From an uncultured Clostridia bacterium (GTDB lineage: Bacteria; Bacillota; Clostridia; TANB77; UBA1234): a DNA stretch of 64,000 bases. The stretch lies in contig CAKPEV010000003.1 in NCBI GenBank assembly GCA_934149405.1, forward strand, positions 62,001-126,000, given 5' to 3'. Shown piece by piece: positions 24,851 through 33,708 of this stretch; within the stretch, counting starts at the first letter, position 1, and every line of letters starts with the position of its first letter. A model generated the notes under the pieces. That model ran no database searches. It was not told the origin of the DNA and saw only the letters and a program-made list of their open reading frames with translations. The position numbers were made by a program, and so were the translations under genes.

Positions 24851-24881
24851 ATCCCAGTTAGAAGTTAAATCTAACTGGGAT
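24851..24881. terminator. Hairpin after spoIIIAH
   Basis: ATCCCAGTTAGA pairs with TCTAACTGGGAT. The T-run is on the minus-strand side, so it terminates the minus-strand remnant next to it at least as well as spoIIIAH. Confidence 0.7.
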
Positions 24882-24895
24882 AATCAATTTTAATA

Positions 24896-25130
24896 TCAAT
24901 TTTCGTAAATAGAAAACATCGCCTCATCTGGTTCTATCATATCGCTATCAGTAACATAATCAAATTTATATTCGAATGAAGTGGTCTTATCAAAAGTTTT
25001 TTCATCTATTTCTAATATGACTCAAAAGTAATAATACGAATGTGTTACGTTTTCATATTTTGTATACTTGTTATAGTATACCACATTTTGCCAGAAAGCA
25101 CAAGCACAGTGTGGATTTTTAGGGGATAAG
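24896..25130 (-). pseudogene. Possible gene remnant
   Basis: Minus-strand frame that is open for about 75 codons except for one TGA at 25022-25024. It ends with a protein-like stretch (VILEIDEKTFDKTTSFEYKF, then DYVTDSDMIEPDEA) and lies just before a hairpin with a T-run in its direction. No start with ribosome site is visible. It may be the decayed tail of a gene; chance opening is also possible. The rest of the gap 24840-25266 holds the efp promoter. Confidence 0.3.
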
Positions 25131-25194
25131 TAAAAATTGGTAAAATATGTACTAGTACTCTATCCTCTTTATGTCACCATTTTCAAAAAAAGTA

Positions 25195-25223
25195 TTGAAA
25201 AAATGGCAAAAATAGTATAGAAT
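25195..25223 (+). promoter_or_regulatory. Promoter of efp
   Basis: TTGAAA (25195-25200), 17-bp spacer, TAGAAT (25218-25223). Confidence 0.7.
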
Positions 25224-25266
25224 ATCAAAGTAACTACGAAAAGAAATATGGAAGGGGTTTTAGTTA

Positions 25267-25824
25267 ATGATAAGTGCGGGAGAATTTAGAAATGGCACAA
25301 CTTTCGAGATGGATAGCCAAGTTTTTAAAATAGTTGAGTTCCAACACGTTAAACCAGGTAAAGGAGCTGCTTTTGTTAGAACAAAATTAAAGAATGTTAT
25401 GACAGGTGCTGTTTTAGAGAGAACATTTAATCCAACTGAGAAAGTTCAAGAAGCACAAATAGAGAGAAAGGATATGCAATACCTATATTCAGATGGTGAA
25501 ATGTATTATTTCATGGATAATGAAACATACGAACAATTACCACTTGGAAAAGATGATTTAGGTGATACATTAAATTATTTAACAGATAATATGATGGTTA
25601 AAGTTGTTTCATATAAAGGAAAAGTATTTGGAGTTGAACCTCCAATATTTGTAGAGCTTGAAGTTACATATACAGAGCCAGGTTTCAAAGGCGATACTTC
25701 AACAGGTGCAACAAAACCAGCTACATTACAAACAGGTTATGTTGTAAATGTTCCATTATTTGTAAACATTGGGGACAAAGTTCGTATAGATACACGTACA
25801 GGCGAATATATGGAAAGAGTTTAG
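25267..25824 (+). CDS. efp: Elongation factor P
   Basis: Relieves ribosome stalling at polyproline. 185 residues, normal length, three beta-barrel domains. Begins MISAGEFRNGTTFEMD; HVKPGKGAAFVRTKLKN holds the Lys32-type tip residue; C-terminal VPLFVNIGDKVRIDTRTGEY is the EF-P signature. Followed 30 bp later by a CD1247-type gene, an arrangement common near spoIIIA in Clostridia. Confidence 0.97.
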   Translation: MISAGEFRNGTTFEMDSQVFKIVEFQHVKPGKGAAFVRTKLKNVMTGAVLERTFNPTEKVQEAQIERKDMQYLYSDGEMYYFMDNETYEQLPLGKDDLGDTLNYLTDNMMVKVVSYKGKVFGVEPPIFVELEVTYTEPGFKGDTSTGATKPATLQTGYVVNVPLFVNIGDKVRIDTRTGEYMERV

Positions 25825-25854
25825 TATTTTAATATAATAGAAATGAGGTTAAAT

Positions 25855-26286
25855 ATGGCTGATATAAAAAAAGATTTAAACTCAAAACTAAAGGACATTA
25901 AAAATTCAATATCAAACGAAGATGAGGCTACAAAAGTAATGTCAATTGTTTTAGAGATTGTTGAAGAATTTGATGATAGAATAAATAGCATTGAGCAAAG
26001 ACAAGTAGCTTTAGAAGAAAAAACAGCTGAAATTTATGGAATGCTTGAAGATATGGAAGAAGAATTAGTTTCTGCTATGAATGAAGAATTTGAAGCAGAG
26101 TGCCCATATTGTGGAGAAACAATTCCTTTTAAAATTCCAGAAGATGGTGAAGATTTTGAATGTCCAAATTGCCATAACACAATCGAACTTGAAATGATGT
26201 TTGATGATGATTGCGGTTGTGGATGTGATGATTGCCATCACGATTCTTGCGGACATCATCATGATGATGAAGACGAAGAAGAATAA
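25855..26286 (+). CDS. CD1247-like zinc-ribbon and His-rich protein
   Basis: 143 residues from ATG 25855, which fits GAGG spacing better than ATG 25843. An N-terminal coiled-coil domain (MADIKKDLNSKLKDIKNSI onward) matches the CD1247 N-terminal family of Clostridia. A zinc ribbon follows (CPYCGETIPFKIP and CPNCHNTIEL), and a tail rich in Cys, His and Asp (CGCGCDDCHHDSCGHHHDD) that should bind metal. Cytosolic. Function unknown. A terminator follows. Confidence 0.8.
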   Translation: MADIKKDLNSKLKDIKNSISNEDEATKVMSIVLEIVEEFDDRINSIEQRQVALEEKTAEIYGMLEDMEEELVSAMNEEFEAECPYCGETIPFKIPEDGEDFECPNCHNTIELEMMFDDDCGCGCDDCHHDSCGHHHDDEDEEE

Positions 26287-26300
26287 AAATAGTTTATATG

Positions 26301-26331
26301 TGAGGCATGTTATAAATGTGCCTCATTTTTT
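26301..26331 (+). terminator. Terminator after CD1247-like gene
   Basis: TGAGGCA pairs with TGCCTCA, then TTTTTT. Confidence 0.85.
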
Positions 26332-26351
26332 AATGAAACAAGAGGTGAAAT

Positions 26352-27731
26352 ATGGTAAATATAGTCGAAAAAAACATGGATGAGCAAAATGAATTCATAA
26401 AAAAAGTTAAAGAGTTAAATGCAGGTTTGAAATACAACATAAACACAATGGGATGCAAGTTAAATGAAAATGATTCTGAAAAAATAGCTGGAATGTTAGA
26501 AGACATGGGATATACGGCAACAGATAGCGTAGAAGATGCAAATGTTATGGTGTTTAATACATGTTGTATAAGAGAAAATGCAGAAGAAAAAGTATTTGGA
26601 AAGCTTGGAGAGCTAAAGAGGCTTAAAGAAAAAAATAATATGATAATTTGCTTTGGCGGTTGCATGAGCCAAGAAAAGCACATTATAGATAAAATTAAAA
26701 AGAGTTATCCACAAGTAGATATAATTTTTGGCACGCACAACTTTTACAAGTTCCCAGAGATGCTATATAAAGAAATAACAGAAAAGAAAAAAATAATAGA
26801 TGTGTGGGATATAGACGGCGAAGTAATTGAGGGCGTTCCAATAAAGAGAATGGATGGAAAAACTGCACTTGTAACTATAATGAATGGTTGTAATAATTTC
26901 TGCTCATATTGTATAGTTCCATATACAAGAGGTCGTGAAAGAAGCAGAAACCCTAAAGATATATTAAGAGAAATAGAAGAACTTTCAAAAGAAGGTTACA
27001 AAGAGATTATGCTTCTTGGGCAAAATGTAAATTCATACAACGGAGGAGATGGATATACTTTTGCAAATCTATTAAGAGATATAGATAAGATAGATGGAAT
27101 AGATATTGTTAGGTTTATGTCTCCACATCCAAAGGATTTTAAAGATGATGTAATCGATGCAATTAGAGATTGTAAAAGTGTTTGTAAAGTAATACATTTA
27201 CCTCTTCAATCAGGCAGTACTAACGTTTTAAAACTTATGAATAGAAGATATACCAAAGAGCAATATTTAGAATTAGTAGATAAAATAAGAGCAAAAATTC
27301 CAGAAGTAACATTTACAACAGATATTATCGTTGGTTTCCCTGGTGAGACAGAAGAAGACTTTTTAGACACACTAGATGTTGTAGAAAAAGTTAGATTTGA
27401 GCAAGTTTTCATGTTTATTTATTCTGTAAGAAAGGGAACAAAGGCAGAAACAATGCCAAACCATGTACCAGATGAAATTAAATCAGAAAGATTTGGAAGA
27501 TTAAAAGCATTAGCAGATAGAATAACCGAAGAAGAGAATATGAAATATATAGGAACAATTCAAAATGTCTTAGTAGAGGGCGTTAGCAAAACAAATAGCG
27601 AAGTCCTAACAGGAAGGACAAAGAGCTACAAAGTGGTTAATTTTTCTGGAAGCAAAGACTTGATAGGAAAAAATATTGATGTACGTATAGTTTCACAACA
27701 TGTATGGTACTTGAAAGGTGAGATTATTTAG
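26352..27731 (+). CDS. miaB: tRNA-2-methylthio-N6-dimethylallyladenosine synthase MiaB
   Basis: Radical-SAM methylthiotransferase modifying A37 of tRNAs. 459 residues: N-terminal UPF0004 domain with cysteines for the second cluster (MGCKLNENDSEK, FNTCCIRENAEEK, FGGCMSQEK), radical SAM motif CNNFCSYC within NGCNNFCSYCIVPYTRGRER, and a C-terminal TRAM domain. The variant GCKLNEND in place of GCQMNEHD is mild. AGAGGTG ribosome site. Confidence 0.92.
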   Translation: MVNIVEKNMDEQNEFIKKVKELNAGLKYNINTMGCKLNENDSEKIAGMLEDMGYTATDSVEDANVMVFNTCCIRENAEEKVFGKLGELKRLKEKNNMIICFGGCMSQEKHIIDKIKKSYPQVDIIFGTHNFYKFPEMLYKEITEKKKIIDVWDIDGEVIEGVPIKRMDGKTALVTIMNGCNNFCSYCIVPYTRGRERSRNPKDILREIEELSKEGYKEIMLLGQNVNSYNGGDGYTFANLLRDIDKIDGIDIVRFMSPHPKDFKDDVIDAIRDCKSVCKVIHLPLQSGSTNVLKLMNRRYTKEQYLELVDKIRAKIPEVTFTTDIIVGFPGETEEDFLDTLDVVEKVRFEQVFMFIYSVRKGTKAETMPNHVPDEIKSERFGRLKALADRITEEENMKYIGTIQNVLVEGVSKTNSEVLTGRTKSYKVVNFSGSKDLIGKNIDVRIVSQHVWYLKGEII

Positions 27732-27737
27732 TTGACT

Positions 27738-27780
27738 ACCTGCATATAATTATATAAAATATAATTGTGTGCAGGTTTTT
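27738..27780 (+). terminator. Terminator after miaB
   Basis: CCTGCA(C)-containing stem with long AT-rich hairpin (CTGCATATAATTATA with TATAATTGTGTGCAG), then TTTTT. Confidence 0.75.
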
Positions 27781-27801
27781 GTATACAAAGGAGGAATGAA
27801 T

Positions 27802-29448
27802 ATGGTTAAGGTTACGTTTGACGGATTAGATTATGATACTTCAGAGGGAACTAAAGTCATAGATTTTATAAGAAAAAATTTGAATGTTGATGAAAATGAA
27901 ATAATGGCATGCAAGCTTTTTAATGAAGTAAAATCATTAGAAACTAAAATAGAAAAAGATTGTGATTTGGAGCTTGTTGATTATACAACTGCCGATGGTA
28001 GTAGGATTTATGTTAGGGGACTAACATTTGTTATGCTTAAGGCTTTTGAGGAGTTATATCCTGATTGTCGAATTATAGTAAATTATTGCTTAGGTCATTC
28101 AATATATTGCGAATGTGCTGATGGCACTAAAATTACAGATGAAATGGTTACAAAAGTAATTGATAGAATGAACGAAATAATAAAAGAGGATTTACCATTT
28201 GTAAAGAAAACATTATCTATTGATGAGGCAAAAGAGTTATATAAAAAGAATAATAGATTAGATAGAATTGGACTTATGGAAAATAGAGCAAAGCCATATG
28301 TTTCAATGTATTATTGTGGTGAAACATATAATTATTTTTACGGAGTAATGCCAATATCAACTAAATGTTTAAAATATTTTGAGCTTACGTCATATGAAAA
28401 TGGAGTATTGTTGGTTTATCCAAGAAGATATAATCCTAAGAATGTGATGAAAGTTAAAGAGACTAAAAAGCTATATAACACATTTGCGGAATATGAAAAG
28501 ATACATAAAGTGTTAGAAGTTGAAAACGTTTCTGAGCTTAATAATTGGATAAAGAGCGGAAATGTTGGAGAGCTTATTAGAATTTCAGAAGCATTACACG
28601 AAAAGAAAATCGCGCAAATTGCTGATATGATCGCAGCTGATAAAAACAAGAAAATAGTTTTAATAGCTGGTCCATCATCTTCAGGAAAGACAACATTTGC
28701 TCAAAGATTAGGAATACAACTTAGAGTTAATGGATACAAAGTAATTACACTATCTATGGATAACTACTTTGTAAACAGAGAGCATAATCCAAAAGATGAA
28801 AATGGAAATTATGATTTCGAATGTTTAGAAGCAATTGATGTTAATTTATTTAATGAACAATTGACATCCCTTTTAAATGGCGAAGAGATAAGCTTGCCAA
28901 CATTTGATTTTAGTACAGGTCATAGAAAATATTTAGGTAATATGGCTAAATTAAATGATAATGAAATAATTGTTATAGAGGGAATTCATGGATTAAATGA
29001 AGAGCTTACAAAATCTATACCAAGGGAAAATAAATTTAAAATATATATTAGCGCATTAACGGCATTGAATGTTGACGATTGCAATAGAGTTTCAACATCA
29101 GATTCAAGACTTATAAGAAGAATGCTTAGAGACAGTAAATATAGAGGACATGGGGCAATTGCCACAATTCAAATGTGGCCATCTGTTAGAAATGGTGAAG
29201 AAAAGTACATATTCCCATATCAAGAAGATGCAGATGTAATGTTCAATTCTTCTTTAGTATATGAAACAGCAGTTTTAAAATCTTATGTAGAACCACTTCT
29301 TGCAGCAGTAGATAACACACATCCAGAATATTCTGAGGCTAAGAGACTTTATGAATTTTTAGGATATTTTTTGCCAATGAGCACTGAACAAATCCCGATA
29401 AATTCAATAATAAGAGAGTTTATTGGTGGCGGATGTTTTTATAGATAG
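27802..29448 (+). CDS. TGS/SAD-domain uridine kinase-family protein
   Basis: 548 residues. A TGS-like N-terminal domain (about 1-70), a threonyl-tRNA-synthetase second-additional-domain-like region (about 75-260) and a C-terminal uridine kinase/phosphoribulokinase P-loop domain with GPSSSGKTTFAQRL, DNYFVNREHNP and DFSTGHR. This architecture is a recognised nucleoside kinase group in Firmicutes and Thermotogae; a pyrimidine nucleoside is the likely substrate. ATG 27802 is used because AAGGAGG precedes it and the earlier in-frame start lies inside the miaB terminator. Confidence 0.85.
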   Translation: MVKVTFDGLDYDTSEGTKVIDFIRKNLNVDENEIMACKLFNEVKSLETKIEKDCDLELVDYTTADGSRIYVRGLTFVMLKAFEELYPDCRIIVNYCLGHSIYCECADGTKITDEMVTKVIDRMNEIIKEDLPFVKKTLSIDEAKELYKKNNRLDRIGLMENRAKPYVSMYYCGETYNYFYGVMPISTKCLKYFELTSYENGVLLVYPRRYNPKNVMKVKETKKLYNTFAEYEKIHKVLEVENVSELNNWIKSGNVGELIRISEALHEKKIAQIADMIAADKNKKIVLIAGPSSSGKTTFAQRLGIQLRVNGYKVITLSMDNYFVNREHNPKDENGNYDFECLEAIDVNLFNEQLTSLLNGEEISLPTFDFSTGHRKYLGNMAKLNDNEIIVIEGIHGLNEELTKSIPRENKFKIYISALTALNVDDCNRVSTSDSRLIRRMLRDSKYRGHGAIATIQMWPSVRNGEEKYIFPYQEDADVMFNSSLVYETAVLKSYVEPLLAAVDNTHPEYSEAKRLYEFLGYFLPMSTEQIPINSIIREFIGGGCFYR

Positions 29449-29462
29449 AAAGAGAGAAAAAT

Positions 29463-29777
29463 ATGTCTAATTTTACAGAGATAGATGAAGAATTTATATG
29501 TGAAAATTGCGGAAAAGAAGTTCCAAAATTACATTACACAAGCAGGGACCATTGTCCATATTGTTTATATGCAAAACATGTAGATATAAATCCAGGTGAT
29601 AGAGCCGAAGATTGCCATGGAATGCTAGAGCCTATTGGAATAGAAAATAGTCCTAAAAAAGGCTATGTAATCGTATACAAGTGCAAAAAATGTGGTGCGA
29701 TAAGAAAAAATATTGCGGCTAAAGATGATAATATGGGCTTAATAATAAAGCTTAGTTCAAATCCACTACCATATTAA
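29463..29777 (+). CDS. RNHCP-type zinc-ribbon protein
   Basis: 104 residues. N-terminal zinc ribbon CENCGKEVP with DHCPYCLYAKHVD, the motif that names RNHCP proteins, then GDRAEDCHGMLEPIG and a second CKKCG. Four CxxC/CP pairs predict two metal sites. Follows the kinase gene by 14 bp with an AGAGAG site, so the two are cotranscribed. Function of the family is not established. Confidence 0.8.
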   Translation: MSNFTEIDEEFICENCGKEVPKLHYTSRDHCPYCLYAKHVDINPGDRAEDCHGMLEPIGIENSPKKGYVIVYKCKKCGAIRKNIAAKDDNMGLIIKLSSNPLPY

Positions 29778-29793
29778 AAATATATGTATATTT

Positions 29794-29835
29794 AAAAACT
29801 CCTCCTAATACTTATAGTATAAAGGAGGAGTTTTT
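29794..29835 (+). promoter_or_regulatory. Terminator-like hairpin that hides the next ribosome site
   Basis: AAAAACTCCTCCT (29794-29806) pairs with AGGAGGAGTTTTT (29823-29835). The 3' arm contains the Shine-Dalgarno sequence AGGAGGAG of the gene starting at 29837. The same hairpin therefore ends the upstream transcript and would occlude the next start in any read-through RNA. Confidence 0.7.
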
Positions 29836-29836
29836 T

Positions 29837-30676
29837 ATGAAAATGAAAACTGTTTGGTTTATTACTATATTATTGGTAGTTGCAACTATATTTATTAACA
29901 TGTCGCTTGGCAATAAAGAGAAAAGCGAATTTAAACCACTTGAATTAAATGTTGGAGATGAATTTAACAAAATTGAATATCAAAATCAAATGTATGTTAT
30001 AAATTATAAAATAGGAGATGTCACAGGCGATGGCGAAAATGACATGATTATTTTGATAGGTGAAAAAGATGAAAAAAATGAAATGAAGTCAAACAAAGTA
30101 GATGTGGTTATATATGACACAGCAAGCCAAACTTTTACCAAAGCAGGGCTTAAAAATTTTAGTGGACAGAATTCAAAAATCTTGTTAAATGATTTGACAG
30201 GTGATGATAAAATGGAAGTTGTTATAATTCTTGAAAATGATGATAAAACAAAAAATATAAGAGTAGTAGAGGTTAGAGAAGACACACTAAAAGATATATG
30301 GGGGCAAAGAGATAATAGAGGCATAATATTTGTCGGAGAAATAATTGATGGAGTTAAGGCTCATTTAAGATGTGGAAAAGTAGCTAAAGAATTATACTTA
30401 GACTTAGCAGATAAAAAGAGCGACTACATAGCTTCTAAAAAAATAGATGAATCAGGAAAAATAATATGCGAAAACAAAAAGGTCACAACAACTGGTTTTA
30501 CAAGCGTAGAAATAGTAAAACTAAGCGATAAATCTGGAATACAAACGACACAAAGAATTTGTGCTTTTGAAGATAACGACATATTAGATGAAGTTACAGT
30601 AATATGGAGATTTGAAAATGGAAAGTGGAAAATGGCAGAAGCTGAAGGTGTTAGAGTTGGAAATTTAATATATTAA
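29837..30676 (+). CDS. Membrane-anchored FG-GAP/VCBS-like protein
   Basis: 279 residues with an N-terminal transmembrane helix or signal peptide (about 5-24). The outside part has two repeats of the Ca-binding VCBS/FG-GAP type (IGDVTGDGENDMIILIG and LNDLTGDDKMEVVIILE, about residues 60-75 and 118-135) and ends in a WRFENGKWKMAE segment. Probably an exported beta-propeller-like protein. No catalytic motif seen. Translation may be controlled by the hairpin covering its ribosome site. Confidence 0.75.
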   Translation: MKMKTVWFITILLVVATIFINMSLGNKEKSEFKPLELNVGDEFNKIEYQNQMYVINYKIGDVTGDGENDMIILIGEKDEKNEMKSNKVDVVIYDTASQTFTKAGLKNFSGQNSKILLNDLTGDDKMEVVIILENDDKTKNIRVVEVREDTLKDIWGQRDNRGIIFVGEIIDGVKAHLRCGKVAKELYLDLADKKSDYIASKKIDESGKIICENKKVTTTGFTSVEIVKLSDKSGIQTTQRICAFEDNDILDEVTVIWRFENGKWKMAEAEGVRVGNLIY

Positions 30677-30681
30677 AAATT

Positions 30682-30724
30682 AAAGCCCAGACTGTTTTAG
30701 GTTAAATAACAGTTTGGGCTTATT
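30682..30724. terminator. Shared terminator between converging genes
   Basis: AAGCCCAGACTGTT pairs with AACAGTTTGGGCTT, T-rich on both sides, between the convergent 29837 and 30746 genes. Confidence 0.85.
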
Positions 30725-30745
30725 TTTGTATCGCTAAGATTTATT

Positions 30746-33055
30746 CTACACACTTCTTGCTATGTGTCCGTTTGTGTATTTTTCGCCAGACATTTTTTGA
30801 CCAGATTTATGTGTGTTAATTATTTTTTGTACTTCGTTTAATGGTTCATCGGTAACATCAATTCTAATAGAATTTATTTTTAAATCTTTTGATTCTATAG
30901 ATGTTATTTTTGAGTTATAAATCGTTGACTCACAGTCTATGTTATCTGGTAATACTTCAAATTTCATTCCTAGTCTATCTTTTAAATAAAATTTATCATT
31001 TTTAGTACATGGCTTTGAACAAGCATTACTTCCGCTAAATTTTCCTATTAAATTTCCTACTGGGCAATGCTCAGATGTCATAACTCTTTGAGCTCCATAT
31101 ACCATAAGTTCGCTTGGAATGGCATAAGATAGTGAATTTATTTGTTCTTTTGTAAGCTCAGGTGATAATGTTATTTTTGAAAAGCCTAGCTTGCTTAAAT
31201 AATCAATTGAGTAGTTGTTAAAAATGTTGAAAGTATAATTTGCTATTAAGTCAGTATCAATTCCGTTAAAATACTCTAATTGACCAATATTTGATAGTAC
31301 AAAACCATCGCAAATTTTTGAAAATTCTAAGACATGCTTTTTGATTAAAATGTCATAATTGTTTTTAGTTATAGTAGGTAGCATGATGTATTTCTTAAAT
31401 GGTACTTTTTCAAATGTTTCTTTATTTTTTAGTACCTCTTTAAAAGGCACATAAATTGTATCAACATTCTTAAGGTTTGAGTAATCTTCATTTAGGCTTC
31501 TTACACATAGTGTTACATTATTTATTTGCTTACTAGAATGCTTGAAATTTGCTTCTAGTGGCTTTTTAATAACTTTATTATGTACATTATTAAGTACGAA
31601 TTCTTCATAACTTTTTAAAGCATTTCTTCTTAAATCATTTAATGTACTTATTGGTAGAAATAAATTTTCATCTAAGGTTAAATCTAAATTTTCAATCTTA
31701 AAAGGCGTGTCACCAGTTTTAGATAATTGTTCTATAACTTTCTCTTTAGTTATAGGTTTGTTTTGAGCCATGTCGGGAATTGTGTCAGAGTTATAATTCA
31801 TACCGTTTATTTCAAAGCAAATTGGCTCATCTTTTTTTATTGTGACTTTCATATCGATATTTGATTTTTTAACGAAATTCCTAGAAAAACTTTCTCTTGC
31901 AGTTTTCATTAAATTCTTATCAGATGTCTTATAAACTTTGTCACCAACATGGATATTTCCATGTATTCTACCAATCTTGTTTCCTTCAATTTCACTTATT
32001 ATAGTAGATGGAGGAGTATTTTCATTATTCCAAATCTCGATACCATCGCCGATGTTAAGCTCAGTTTTATTAGAAACTTCGATATATCTCTTCCCATCAT
32101 AAGAAGTAACTTTACCTATGTAAATTCCCCAGTTTTTAGGCTTTTCGTAGCACATCATATCGCTACCTTGTTTTTTCTTTAAATATGCTGATGTAAAGCC
32201 ACCACGATTAAATATTTGTACAATATTTTTTCTGTCAGTTTCACTTACAGAATAGTCTTCGTGTTTTAGGTATTTATCAATATATTTTCTATATGTTTTA
32301 ACTGTTGTTGCAACATATTCAGGTGATTTCATTCTGCCCTCTATTTTCAATGATTTAACATTTGGAATAGAAGATATTAAATCTAGCATAGATAAATCTT
32401 TTGGACTAAGTAGGTAACCTTTAGCAACTTCAGCATCATTTTTAAGTAGAGTATAAGGAAGTCTGCATGGTTGAGCACATTTTCCACGATTTCCACTTCT
32501 ATCACCAATCATGCTACTCATAAGGCATTGACCAGAATATGAAATACAAAGTGCACCATGAATAAAAATTTCTATTTCGACATCGGTATTATCACATATA
32601 TTTTTTATTTCTTCAAAAGATAATTCTCTGGCAAGTACCACTCTTTTAAAGCCTACTTTTTGAAGCTCTTTAACACCAGCTAGATTATACACTGTCATTT
32701 GAGTGCTAGCATGTAGTTCAAGGCCTGGGATATATTCATGTAAGACTTTTGCAAGCCCGAAATCTTGTACTATTACTGCATCAATGTTTATATTGTAAAG
32801 ATCATATGCAAAATCCAAAGCTTCTGCAAGTTCTGCATTATTTAACAGAGTATTTAAAGTGACATATATTTTTACATTTCTTAAATGAGCAAATTTAACC
32901 ATTTCTTCAAGTTCTTCAAGTGAAAAGTTGCTAGCATTTGCACGTGCGTTAAAAAGTTTTCCGCCTAAATATATGGCATCCGCGCCGTTTTCTATAGCGG
33001 CTAAAAATGCATCATAAGTACCTGCTGGAGCAAGTAATTCTATATCTTTGTTCAT
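30746..33055 (-). CDS. Peptidase U32 family protein (with DUF3656-type C-terminus)
   Basis: 769 residues. N-terminal U32 TIM-barrel domain starting ELLAPAGTYDAFLAAIENGADAIYLGG, with the U32 signature IFIHGALCISYSGQCLMSS and NRGKCAQPCRLPY around residues 165-205, then DUF3656-like middle and a C-terminal second collagenase-like part with SEHCPVGNLIGK and CSKPC. The conserved cysteines fit an iron-sulfur site. Relatives RlhA and TrhP hydroxylate rRNA or tRNA, so RNA hydroxylation is more likely than proteolysis. Faces its neighbours convergently. Confidence 0.88.
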   Translation of the reverse strand: MNKDIELLAPAGTYDAFLAAIENGADAIYLGGKLFNARANASNFSLEELEEMVKFAHLRNVKIYVTLNTLLNNAELAEALDFAYDLYNINIDAVIVQDFGLAKVLHEYIPGLELHASTQMTVYNLAGVKELQKVGFKRVVLARELSFEEIKNICDNTDVEIEIFIHGALCISYSGQCLMSSMIGDRSGNRGKCAQPCRLPYTLLKNDAEVAKGYLLSPKDLSMLDLISSIPNVKSLKIEGRMKSPEYVATTVKTYRKYIDKYLKHEDYSVSETDRKNIVQIFNRGGFTSAYLKKKQGSDMMCYEKPKNWGIYIGKVTSYDGKRYIEVSNKTELNIGDGIEIWNNENTPPSTIISEIEGNKIGRIHGNIHVGDKVYKTSDKNLMKTARESFSRNFVKKSNIDMKVTIKKDEPICFEINGMNYNSDTIPDMAQNKPITKEKVIEQLSKTGDTPFKIENLDLTLDENLFLPISTLNDLRRNALKSYEEFVLNNVHNKVIKKPLEANFKHSSKQINNVTLCVRSLNEDYSNLKNVDTIYVPFKEVLKNKETFEKVPFKKYIMLPTITKNNYDILIKKHVLEFSKICDGFVLSNIGQLEYFNGIDTDLIANYTFNIFNNYSIDYLSKLGFSKITLSPELTKEQINSLSYAIPSELMVYGAQRVMTSEHCPVGNLIGKFSGSNACSKPCTKNDKFYLKDRLGMKFEVLPDNIDCESTIYNSKITSIESKDLKINSIRIDVTDEPLNEVQKIINTHKSGQKMSGEKYTNGHIARSV

Positions 33056-33155
33056 AAATAAAATCCTTTCATTTAAGTTAAATTTCTATTTACATATTGT
33101 AACACTTTTTAGGCAATTTGCATACTATAAAGTAGCAAAGAAGTAAAAGCTCGAA

Positions 33156-33374
33156 TTACTATTCAATCTTATATATTTTATCTTCGCAAAAAGTTTTCAT
33201 TTTTTAGATCTCAAACAACTTCGCCAAGCACTATGGATGTTCTTTAGCATGAGCAAGACATAAGACTACAAAAGACAAGACTTTATGCTAAGAACATCAC
33301 ATATTGCTAAGCGAAGAACTCGACTTAAAAAATGAAACTCTTTTTACTCGAACATATATAAGATTGAATAGTAA
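33156..33374. repeat. 219-bp imperfect palindrome, copy 2
   Basis: Same length and end sequences as the copy at 4501-4719, with eight substitutions. The terminal repeat here reads TTACTATTCAATCTTATATAT and its 3' partner has changed in step. Outside it AAGCTCG on the left and CGAGCTT on the right extend the palindrome after a 2-nt bulge. It lies between the divergent U32 gene and a Cys-rich microprotein. Confidence 0.85.
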
Positions 33375-33414
33375 CGAGCTTACCAAATTTACTGCTAAAA
33401 GGAGGTAAAGTAAA

Positions 33415-33525
33415 ATGGGAGAAGGCTGCGGATGCAATAATAACAATTCAAATGAAAATTGCTGCTGCAATAGCAAATTCTTATTTTTTGTTTTAATCTT
33501 TCTAATATTAGCAACAAATAACTAA
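33415..33525 (+). CDS. 36-residue Cys/Asn-rich membrane microprotein
   Basis: Starts ATG 33415 behind AAAGGAGGT. MGEGCGCNNNNSNENCCCNS is followed by a hydrophobic helix (KFLFFVLIFLILATNN). Two similar proteins are encoded on the minus strand at 36156 and 36313 with other orders of the Cys-rich and hydrophobic parts. They resemble the small YjcZ-like or Cys-rich spore-coat-type proteins of Firmicutes in size and composition only. A hairpin at 33541-33562 (AGCCACCTT with AAGGTGGCT) follows. Confidence 0.7.
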   Translation: MGEGCGCNNNNSNENCCCNSKFLFFVLIFLILATNN

Positions 33526-33708
33526 AATTACTTAAGTTTTAGCCACCTTATAAAAGGTGGCTATTTTAAATTTATGAGTTATATCTGGATAGAATTAACT
33601 CGATTAATAGTAATTAAGAGGGAGAAAAGAACATATTATTATATAAAATAAAGATTGCTTTGACCAAGTAATATAAATCTGCTAGAATTATTTTTGAGGA
33701 GGGGTGAT

